From positions 1,116,001-1,180,000 of the forward strand of contig NC_017857.3 of the NCBI RefSeq assembly GCF_000260985.4: DNA of 64,000 nucleotides, written 5' to 3'. The notes under the pieces are model-generated. The model saw only the letters and a program-made list of their open reading frames with translations, made no database searches and had not been told where the DNA came from. Below are positions 55,917 through 64,000 of the stretch, piece by piece (within the stretch, counting starts at the first letter, position 1; every line of letters begins with the position of its first letter). Origin of the DNA: Methylophaga nitratireducenticrescens. Lineage in GTDB: Bacteria > Pseudomonadota > Gammaproteobacteria > Nitrosococcales > Methylophagaceae. A program made the translations under genes and the position numbers.

Positions 55917-58049
55917 TTAACCACCAAAATCAAAGCGGATACCGGTATAGATAGTACGACCCAGAATGGGCGATTCATCTTTAAAGAAGCTGGTATGGCG
56001 TCGGCCATCTTCATTCAGCAAATTACGTCCCTGAATAAAGATTTCAGCACCTTTTAAGCTTGCTGGAGACCAATTGGCATCAAACGAAACCAGATTATAA
56101 CCGTCCGTATTGCTCTCAGTCACAGCGGTTTTGGTTTGTTTAAAGACCCGACGGTAGTCGAGACTGAAATCCCAGTCAGCATAAGATGTATCAAATCCAA
56201 TCCCTAAGCGTGTTGGACTCATGCGAGGAATATTTTCACCATTGCTGAGTTTACCGCGTACATGATCGGCAGACAGACGCATGCTCAGTGGAATAGGACC
56301 ATCAATCAAGTCAGTTATGGCACCAAATTCAGCACCATACAACTTGGCATTTTGTTGTTCATTGACTACCAGCGTATCACCCTCAATTTCAATGGCTTGG
56401 CCAGTTCCATCATTTTGTGCTGCTAAATAAATAAAGTCATCGACGTAGTTATAGAAAGTAGTCAGCTCATAGCGGAATGCCCCTACATGACGATCAAAAC
56501 CGACTTCAAAATTGGTATAGGTTTCTTTGCCTAAGTTCGGATCACCAATTTCAACAGTCCCTGCTGCGGCATGACTACCAAAGGCATATAACTGCTCTGC
56601 CGACGGAGCCCGTTGTGAACGGGTAACTGACATTCTGAAATGATGGGCTGGATCTACCTCAACCAGAGTTCCTGCCGATATACTGAACGGAGTGAAACTG
56701 TTGCTTCCCAGAATGGCAGATTGTTGTAACTCTTCACCACTTGGCAAATCAATGTCTCTGGCCTCGTCCAGATCGTCTGTACTGGAGCGCACATGATCTA
56801 CCCGTGCAGCGACTTCAAAGCGACCAAAATGCGTGGGTAATTCTTCCAATATAAATAAACCGACAGTGCGTGTGTCATTACCGCGGATATAAAAGCCACC
56901 ACCGTGTTCATCGTCGCCATCGCCATGGCTGTGGCCCTCGCCTTCAGCCTCAAAGTCCCGATCATTAAATTGCAGACCGACAACACCTTCCCAATCGCCA
57001 ATCGGGTTATGCACCATTTCCAGACGCATTTCAGTTTCGTTATTGTTGAAACGCGTTTCAACTTCACTTTCAACAAATGCGCCATTATCAAACTCAGAAC
57101 CAATTTCCTGTTGACGGTAGCTGGTGTAGGCCATTTTCAGCCTGGCTGTGCTGAAACCCGGTAATGGATCATTAATTTCACTGCGAAAATCAAAACGATC
57201 GTTTTTCGCGCGAATCATTTCCTGCTCTTCTTCATCTACACCCAAAAATACTGCTGGAACCTCATATTGAGTTTCCCAGGTGCTATAACCAAATCCGGCA
57301 AAACCCCAATCGCCTTTAAATAAACCAGTGATGGAAAACACATCATTTTCCACTTCACTGTTTTGCAGCTTATCTTTTCGGCCGTTTCGCTGACCTTTTT
57401 TTTGATAGCCATCAATATCATAATCACTGCTGCGACGGACCCCATAGTCCGTCCGCAATACAAAACTGTCTCCCAGTGGCAGTTCAAGTCCCAAACGTCC
57501 CTGGCGATCATGACCATTGATGCCGTATGACATCTGGCCGTCTACTCTTGGAGCATCACCAAACTCAGGATTAAATCGATTACTACGAACATTGATAACG
57601 CCCCCAGCAGCACCGCTACCATAAAGTAATGTCGCCGGACCTCGGAAAACCTCAATTTGATCAGCACGACCAGCATCCATACCGATGGCATGATCCGCAC
57701 CTTCACCAGATATATCAGACGTACTCAAGCCATCTTCCAGCACTTTCACACGGGATCCCTGTAATCCTCGAACGACAGGACGTCCTACGCCCTGACCAAA
57801 GTCGGCATTATGCACACCAGGTAAGCCATCCAATGTTTCGCCTATTGTACTGGCGCGTTTTTGATTGAGTTCATCACCCGCAATAACCGTCACTGGCTGG
57901 ATCAATTCATCAGAGGTACGGTTGCCTAATGGATCAGAAGTGACCACCAGGCGTGGGATATCAACAGTCTCTTCAGCAGCTAACACTGCAGAAGCCATTG
58001 GGGAGAGCACCGCAGCAAGCAGCACTACAAGCGGTTTTTTATTCATCAC
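55917..58049 (-). CDS. TonB-dependent outer membrane receptor, ZnuD-like
   Basis: 710 aa with a signal peptide (cut VLA-AE), plug domain (GVGRPVVRGLQGSRVKVLEDG, RADQIEVFRGPATLLYGSGAAGGVINV) and a 22-strand barrel ending in Phe-Gly-Gly. An external loop at residues 369-385 is His/Asp-rich (GEGHSHGDGDDEHGG), as in zinc-piracy receptors of the ZnuD group. A His-rich small protein is encoded just upstream on the same strand. Zinc is therefore the likely cargo; copper or a metallophore are alternatives. I saw no clear Zur box. Confidence 0.88.
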   Translation of the reverse strand: MMNKKPLVVLLAAVLSPMASAVLAAEETVDIPRLVVTSDPLGNRTSDELIQPVTVIAGDELNQKRASTIGETLDGLPGVHNADFGQGVGRPVVRGLQGSRVKVLEDGLSTSDISGEGADHAIGMDAGRADQIEVFRGPATLLYGSGAAGGVINVRSNRFNPEFGDAPRVDGQMSYGINGHDRQGRLGLELPLGDSFVLRTDYGVRRSSDYDIDGYQKKGQRNGRKDKLQNSEVENDVFSITGLFKGDWGFAGFGYSTWETQYEVPAVFLGVDEEEQEMIRAKNDRFDFRSEINDPLPGFSTARLKMAYTSYRQQEIGSEFDNGAFVESEVETRFNNNETEMRLEMVHNPIGDWEGVVGLQFNDRDFEAEGEGHSHGDGDDEHGGGFYIRGNDTRTVGLFILEELPTHFGRFEVAARVDHVRSSTDDLDEARDIDLPSGEELQQSAILGSNSFTPFSISAGTLVEVDPAHHFRMSVTRSQRAPSAEQLYAFGSHAAAGTVEIGDPNLGKETYTNFEVGFDRHVGAFRYELTTFYNYVDDFIYLAAQNDGTGQAIEIEGDTLVVNEQQNAKLYGAEFGAITDLIDGPIPLSMRLSADHVRGKLSNGENIPRMSPTRLGIGFDTSYADWDFSLDYRRVFKQTKTAVTESNTDGYNLVSFDANWSPASLKGAEIFIQGRNLLNEDGRRHTSFFKDESPILGRTIYTGIRFDFGG

Positions 58050-58119
58050 GAATAATCCTCATAGCAGAAATCAGTAGCCATTTTCTGAATAGAAAAATGG
58101 CATTCAGTAAATTTGAACG

Positions 58120-58407
58120 CTATGAGAAAATGGGGGGAGCGCGAATCGTGATGGAAAGATAAAAATTATCGAAACGAGCAGGGAGGGTAACAGAAGCTTC
58201 AAGCTGAAAATATTGTTGCCGGACAGCAATTGTCAGCTGATTGTGGTTATCGGTAGATGGGGTATGACTGACAACATTTAACTGATCACATAATGCTATG
58301 TGATCATGAAAAGCATGTTCGGCATCGTGCCAAACGGCTATGGACTGCATCAGCAATAATGCTGCTGCAAAGAGCCATAACAGATGTTTGGTATGCCGAA
58401 GTTGCAT
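58120..58407 (-). CDS. Small His-rich membrane-anchored or secreted protein
   Basis: 95 aa. A hydrophobic segment (residues 8-24, LLWLFAAALLLMQSIAV) is followed by WHDAEHAFHDHIALC, a cluster of four His, Asp and Cys able to bind metal. Small DUF2946-like proteins of this pattern often accompany ZnuD-type receptors; here it lies 70 bp upstream of one on the same strand and four bases after dapE. Metal handling is inferred. Confidence 0.65.
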   Translation of the reverse strand: MQLRHTKHLLWLFAAALLLMQSIAVWHDAEHAFHDHIALCDQLNVVSHTPSTDNHNQLTIAVRQQYFQLEASVTLPARFDNFYLSITIRAPPIFS

Positions 58408-58411
58408 GGTG

Positions 58412-59888
<1,477 letters not shown>

Positions 59889-59995
59889 CGTTGCCGTTGC
59901 ACCTGAAAAAGCCCACAGGGTAGGCGAATTGATGATAAATGATACAGTATATCAATTCATTTTGCATCATTGGCTTCACTGCCACGGAGCAGTGG

Positions 59996-60029
59996 AAAAG
60001 GCGGTAACTGCTATAAAGCCGTTACCGCC
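59996..60029 (-). terminator. Terminator-like hairpin after dapD
   Basis: GGCGGTAAC and GTTACCGCC form a perfect 9-bp stem; on the minus strand four T residues follow. A second hairpin (CACTGC/GCAGTG, 59977-59994) lies just beyond. Confidence 0.65.
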
Positions 60030-60042
60030 AATTACAAACTAT

Positions 60043-60864
60043 TTAGATATCACGCAGTAATTCGTTAATACCGACTTTACCACGGGTTTTTTCATCAACC
60101 TGTTTCACAATAACAGCGCAGTACAGGCTGTAGGTGCCATCTTTAGAAGGCAGGTTACCTGAAACAACTACAGAACCAGCCGGAATACGACCATAGCTGA
60201 TTTCACCGGTCATGCGGTTGAAAATCTTGGTGCTTTGGCCAATGTAAACACCCATTGAAATCACTGAACCTTCTTCAACGATAACGCCTTCAACCACTTC
60301 AGAACGGGCACCGATAAAACAGTTATCTTCGATGATTGTCGGACCGGCTTGTAAAGGTTCAAGTACGCCACCGATACCCACACCGCCCGATAAATGAACG
60401 TTTTTACCAATTTGTGCACAGCTACCCACAGTCGCCCAGGTATCAACCATAGTGCCGGAATCCACGTAGGCACCGATATTGACGTAAGAAGGCATCAAAA
60501 CAACGCCAGGAGCGATATACGAACCGCGACGTGCCGCTGCAGGAGGAACAACACGCACACCGGCAGTATTGAAATCAGCTTCGGTAAAGTTGGCGAATTT
60601 TGGTTCAACCTTGTCAAAATACTGAGTTTCTCCACCTGACATGGGGCGGTTATCATTCAAACGGAACGACAATAAAACAGCTTTTTTCAGCCATTGATTA
60701 ACGACCCAATCACCATTTTGTTTTTCGGCAACCCGGGCTTTACCGCTGTCGAGCATTCCTAAAACTTCATTCACGGCATTACGTACTTTCGCATCTGCGT
60801 TGGCAGGGGTGATTTCTGCACGGCGTTCAAATGCCGTTTCGATAATCTGCTGAATATCACTCAT
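60043..60864 (-). CDS. dapD: Tetrahydrodipicolinate N-succinyltransferase
   Basis: 273 aa from ATG 60864, with GGAGAAACC before it. Left-handed beta helix of hexapeptide repeats; [31 protein letters not shown] and [15 protein letters not shown] are characteristic. Uses succinyl-CoA in lysine synthesis. The frame to 60948 extends into dapC and is not used. Confidence 0.96.
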   Translation of the reverse strand: MSDIQQIIETAFERRAEITPANADAKVRNAVNEVLGMLDSGKARVAEKQNGDWVVNQWLKKAVLLSFRLNDNRPMSGGETQYFDKVEPKFANFTEADFNTAGVRVVPPAAARRGSYIAPGVVLMPSYVNIGAYVDSGTMVDTWATVGSCAQIGKNVHLSGGVGIGGVLEPLQAGPTIIEDNCFIGARSEVVEGVIVEEGSVISMGVYIGQSTKIFNRMTGEISYGRIPAGSVVVSGNLPSKDGTYSLYCAVIVKQVDEKTRGKVGINELLRDI

Positions 60865-60877
60865 CGGTTTCTCCAAA

Positions 60878-62077
60878 TTAGTAAGATAGGGTTTCAATAA
60901 AATCACGGATCCGTATGGCCGCTTCGACGCATTCATCTTGTGAAGCAACCAATGCCATACGGATCCGGTTCACGCCAGGATTACCCTGTTTGGTCTCTCT
61001 GGCTAAAAAACGCCCCGGCAACACGGTGACGTTAAATTGATCAAATAAGCCGCGGGCAAACTCGGTATCGGCAATCGGTGTTTCTGCCCATAGATAAAAA
61101 CTTGCCTCAGGCTGAGTGACATTCATCACGGGCGACAGAATGTCGAGTACCGCCGCAAATTTTTCTCTATACAAATGCCGGTTATGGGCTACATGGGCTT
61201 CATCTGTCCAGGCGGCAATAGAGGCAGACTGTGTTGCTGGTGGCATCGCGCAGCCGTGATAAGTACGGTATCGTAGAAAAGATTTCATCACTTTGGCATC
61301 ACCCGCTACAAAACCACTACGTAATCCTGGTGCGTTGGAGCGCTTGGATAGACTGTGAAAAACTATACAACGACTTAAGTCAGTATATCCTGCTGACACA
61401 GCAGCTTGTAATAAACCAACGGGTGGTAAAGCTTCATCAAAGTAGATTTCGGAATAACACTCATCTGCGGCAATAATAAAATCATATTCATGAGCCAGTT
61501 GAATCAGTTTTGTCAGCGTTTCAGCATCAACAATTGACCCCGTTGGGTTGCCTGGACTGCACAGATATAACAATTGACAACGAGACCAGATGTTTGCTGG
61601 AACGGCATCAAAATCTGGCACAAAGCCGGTTTCTTCGGTGCAGTTGAGCAGATAGGGTTCAGCCCCGGCCAAAAGTGCTGCTCCCTCATAAATCTGATAA
61701 AACGGGTTGGGCATGACAATCAGCGGATCTTTTCGACGATCAATAATTGCCTGGGCGAAGGAAAATAATGCTTCCCGGGTACCATTAACCGGCAGTACCT
61801 GCGATAACGGATCGATATGTCCTGCTAACTGAAATCTTTGATCCAGCCAATTTGCAATGGTGTGGCGTAATTCGATACTACCGGCCGTTGTGGGATAAAC
61901 CGATAAGCCATGCAAATGACTAATGACCGCTTCGGTAATAAAACCGGGAGTAGGGTGCTTGGGCTCACCAATGGATAACGAGATATTTGGCAGATCACTC
62001 GGCGGTTGGCAACCTTGCTGCAGTTCGGCTAGTTTCTCAAAAGGATAAGGATGTAAAAGGGCCAGATCTGGATTCAT
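60878..62077 (-). CDS. dapC: Succinyldiaminopimelate transaminase
   Basis: Type I PLP aminotransferase of 399 aa: [11 protein letters not shown] at the N-terminus, [17 protein letters not shown] and the PLP-lysine in [17 protein letters not shown]. Its place directly before dapD identifies it as the DapC form. With dapD and dapE it supplies meso-DAP for peptidoglycan. Confidence 0.93.
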   Translation of the reverse strand: MNPDLALLHPYPFEKLAELQQGCQPPSDLPNISLSIGEPKHPTPGFITEAVISHLHGLSVYPTTAGSIELRHTIANWLDQRFQLAGHIDPLSQVLPVNGTREALFSFAQAIIDRRKDPLIVMPNPFYQIYEGAALLAGAEPYLLNCTEETGFVPDFDAVPANIWSRCQLLYLCSPGNPTGSIVDAETLTKLIQLAHEYDFIIAADECYSEIYFDEALPPVGLLQAAVSAGYTDLSRCIVFHSLSKRSNAPGLRSGFVAGDAKVMKSFLRYRTYHGCAMPPATQSASIAAWTDEAHVAHNRHLYREKFAAVLDILSPVMNVTQPEASFYLWAETPIADTEFARGLFDQFNVTVLPGRFLARETKQGNPGVNRIRMALVASQDECVEAAIRIRDFIETLSY

Positions 62078-62150
62078 TAATACATATCGCCGGATAACAA
62101 AAATTCAGCCATTATAACGCTTCCAATGTCTGCCGTGTTATAAGCATCCT

Positions 62151-63035
62151 ATGCGCTATTTAAATCTTATTGAATCAAAGCTGGCCATCCTCAGTCTGTT
62201 ATTTGCTGCCACTATGTGGGGCATTATCTGGTATCCCATGCGTCTGTTTGAACAAGCCGGGATGTCGGTGGTCTGGGTGACGTTGATCATGTACCTCACC
62301 GCTGGCATCGCCAGTTTGCCGATTTTCATCAAAAACCGCTATCGATGGGAACATATTCCTGCCGATCTGCTTTGGCTGGCATTGGCGGCGGGTATGACCA
62401 ATCTCGCCTTTTTAGTGGCGTTGAATGAAGGTCAGGTGATGCGGGTGATGTTGTTATTTTACTTATCACCTTTATGGTCGGTGATATTAGGTCGCTGGTG
62501 GCTAGGTGAAAAGCTGTCTCTGGCCGCCATCATTATGTTTGTGCTGGCGATGGGGGGCACGGTCTTAATGTTATGGCGACCCGAAGTGGGATTTCCATGG
62601 CCGCATGGTCTGGCGGATTGGCTGGCCTTGTTTGCCAGTCTGTGTTTTGCGGTGAACAATGTGTTGAGTCGAAAGCTGGCGGCAGTGCCTATGGCTTTAA
62701 AAACCACCATCATTTTATGGGGAGTGGTTGCAGTATCAATAGTCGTTTTGTTATTACAGCAGGCTTCCTTACCCTCAGTGGATATATCTGTATGGTTAAG
62801 TGCTGTTTTGGTGGGGGGCGGAATTATCATTGCCATGACGATGACAGTTCTATATGGCCTGGCCAGAATGCCGGTCTATCTGGCAGCTGTTATCATGTTG
62901 TTTGAATTGATTGTTGCTGCAATTTCGTCAGCTTTACTCACTACAGAAATGATGTCCCTTCAGGAGTGGCTGGGCGGGACATTTATTTTTATTGCTGCAT
63001 TTGGAATTGCTCAGGTGGAAAAGGCCAATCGCTAA
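62151..63035 (+). CDS. EamA/DMT-family transporter
   Basis: 294 aa, ten hydrophobic helices in two five-helix repeats, with the family's WGIIWYPMRLFEQAG and VSLFLLSPLW-like (MLLFYLSPLWSVILG) and ELIVAAISSALL segments. A drug/metabolite exporter; substrate unknown. Divergent from dapC. Confidence 0.88.
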   Translation: MRYLNLIESKLAILSLLFAATMWGIIWYPMRLFEQAGMSVVWVTLIMYLTAGIASLPIFIKNRYRWEHIPADLLWLALAAGMTNLAFLVALNEGQVMRVMLLFYLSPLWSVILGRWWLGEKLSLAAIIMFVLAMGGTVLMLWRPEVGFPWPHGLADWLALFASLCFAVNNVLSRKLAAVPMALKTTIILWGVVAVSIVVLLLQQASLPSVDISVWLSAVLVGGGIIIAMTMTVLYGLARMPVYLAAVIMLFELIVAAISSALLTTEMMSLQEWLGGTFIFIAAFGIAQVEKANR

Positions 63036-63103
63036 TCCTGCGGCTAATTTATCATGCGTAAGTAATATTGATTCTAAGCTAAATATTGAGACTGTTTTAC
63101 GCA

Positions 63104-63206
63104 CTATTGTGTTGGAAATGACTTATGTAGAATGGTTACAGCACCCTTTGCCAGGTTGAAACAAATGACTCTGCTCAGTGGTGACTCTAAAAGTGTTGCA
63201 GCCCCT
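63104..63206 (+). repeat. Dispersed repeat family, copy at 63.1 kb
   Basis: GTTGGAAATGACTTATGTAG (63111-63130) differs from 52454-52473 in one base; further on, GCTCAGTGGTGACTC and AAAAGTG resemble the right part of that element. The hairpin partner arm is missing. Confidence 0.55.
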
Positions 63207-63236
63207 TGGTTTTATTTTAATTTGCAGGAATTGTTT

Positions 63237-63623
63237 ATGATTAAGTCTATAGCGCATGCCAGTTTTCTGGTGGCTGATTTAGCTACGTCGCTGAAGTTTT
63301 ACTGTGATGTCTTGCAAATCCCATTAAATCCCAATCGTCCTAAATTTGCCTACGATGGTGCGTGGCTGGATTTGGATAACAAACAACAACTACATCTGAT
63401 GGTATTACCCAATCCTGATTCGACAAATGGGCGCCCGGAACATGGAGGGCGAGATCGTCATGTAGCATTGCTGGTCGAAAATCTGGAAGCACTTGCCGAA
63501 CGTCTGGAACAAGCAGGTGTTGAATTTTCACGCAGTAAATCTGGACGGGCTGCTTTTTTCTGCCGAGATCCGGATGGTAATGCGCTGGAATTTGCAGAAG
63601 ATTTTACGCCGCCAGTCAAATGA
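63237..63623 (+). CDS. VOC (glyoxalase-like) family protein
   Basis: 128 aa from ATG 63237 (MIKSIAHASFLVADLATSLKFYCDVLQI). Two beta-alpha-beta-beta-beta units with His (IAHASF and DRHVALLV) and C-terminal Glu (DPDGNALEFAE) placed as metal ligands. Enzyme type not determinable. The in-frame extension to 63132 crosses a dispersed repeat and is rejected. Confidence 0.85.
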   Translation: MIKSIAHASFLVADLATSLKFYCDVLQIPLNPNRPKFAYDGAWLDLDNKQQLHLMVLPNPDSTNGRPEHGGRDRHVALLVENLEALAERLEQAGVEFSRSKSGRAAFFCRDPDGNALEFAEDFTPPVK

Positions 63624-64000
63624 CTCAGGTACTTAAAAACAACAATCAACGGCTTAGCGACTTACTCACAATTTCTGTGGATAAGTCTGTGGTTAACATT
63701 GGTGAAAATCGCTAAGTCGTTAATCTGTAACAGTGCTGTTCAATTTGGTTAAAATTTAACCATTTTTAAAAGAGCATTAAAATCATGAGGTTAGTTAACA
63801 ATTTCGTAAATTCAACAACTTAGCATAAGGTGTTGTAACGACACTGTAACAATTTAGGAAAAAGTGAATAACTTAATGTCTTTGGTGGGAGTAAAATTCA
63901 AATATTGTGCCAAATGTTTGGATTTACTTGCCCTGATAAGTCAGTCACAACCTGAGGGGCTAAGGCTCTAAAACATCAGCATAATGTAAACATCCATTTT
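63624..64000. other. AT-rich non-coding end with DnaA-box-like sites
   Basis: No gene seen to the window edge. TGTGGATAA (63676-63684, exact DnaA-box complement) and TGTGGTTAA (63688-63696) lie 12 bp apart, flanked by inverted CTTAGCGA (63653-63660) and TCGCTAAG (63709-63716). Confidence 0.4.

Noticed and set aside
63132-63236. Upstream start for the VOC protein
   Set aside because: The extension translates a dispersed repeat; the domain begins at MIKSIAHASF.
63624-64000. Chromosomal replication origin
   Set aside because: Only two DnaA-like boxes and no dnaA, dnaN, gidA or rpmH nearby.

Overview
The window reads as a chromosomal segment of a moderately AT-rich gammaproteobacterium. It carries the rpsB-tsf-pyrH-frr-uppS-cdsA-dxr-rseP-bamA-skp-lpxD-fabZ-lpxA backbone, a yfgM-bamB-der block, a fabA-fabB pair, glnD-map, a succinylase-type lysine (dap) cluster and an NtrC/sigma-54-type amt promoter. 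An aquatic Thiotrichales-type organism such as a methylotroph of the Methylophaga kind would fit, but that is a guess from gene content and style, not a demonstrated placement.

Layout. (1) 1-11.8 kb is a surface polysaccharide locus. Its first 5.3 kb is visibly more AT-rich and holds an aldolase/MptE-like protein split by a frameshift at an A8 run, a KdsB-like cytidylyltransferase, a HAD phosphatase, a GT4 glycosyltransferase and an FkbM methyltransferase. It is followed by gmd, rmd and two glycosyltransferases resembling WbpY/WbpZ (D-rhamnan synthesis in Pseudomonas), and by a convergent ABC exporter whose permease is fused to an N-terminal TPR domain. (2) 12.1-14.1 kb holds cysC, a DHH/DHHA1 phosphoesterase and a ComEA-like HhH protein. 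(3) 14.2-23.2 kb is an accessory island. It has a small operon of HTH regulator, LAGLIDADG endonuclease, AAA+ ATPase and two paralogous small proteins, with palindromic operator-like sites; an intact-looking IS66 element (17326-19714, near-perfect 8-bp target duplication) inserted into a decayed IS30-family transposase gene; tetR and efflux-adaptor relics; a secreted helical protein; a 1-kb AT-rich gap with a 37-bp direct repeat; and an orphan 227-aa gene with a textbook promoter. (4) 23.2-26.6 kb: glnD and map on the minus strand. (5) 26.7-39.2 kb: translation, isoprenoid, phospholipid and envelope genes, closely spaced on the plus strand and ending at lpxA with a hairpin. (6) 39.2-43.9 kb: amt (minus), then yfgM-bamB-der. 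(7) 44.0-50.1 kb: a LapB/LapC/TolC-type type I secretion system with a LuxR regulator whose receiver domain lacks the phospho-acceptor Asp. (8) 50.2-55.7 kb: fabA-fabB, small genes, an esterase, a MazG-like hydrolase, purU and an SDR, separated by repeat-rich gaps. (9) 55.9-62.1 kb: a ZnuD-like TonB receptor with a His-rich small protein, then dapE, yffB, dapD and dapC. (10) 62.1-63.6 kb: an EamA transporter and a VOC protein.

No tRNA, rRNA or CRISPR array was recognised. The strongest candidates for something undescribed are the HTH/LAGLIDADG/AAA+/paralog operon (14.3-17.0 kb), the aldolase-KdsB-HAD module that may make an unusual CMP-activated sugar acid, and a dispersed hairpin-repeat family at about 43.9, 52.5, 55.8 and 63.1 kb.
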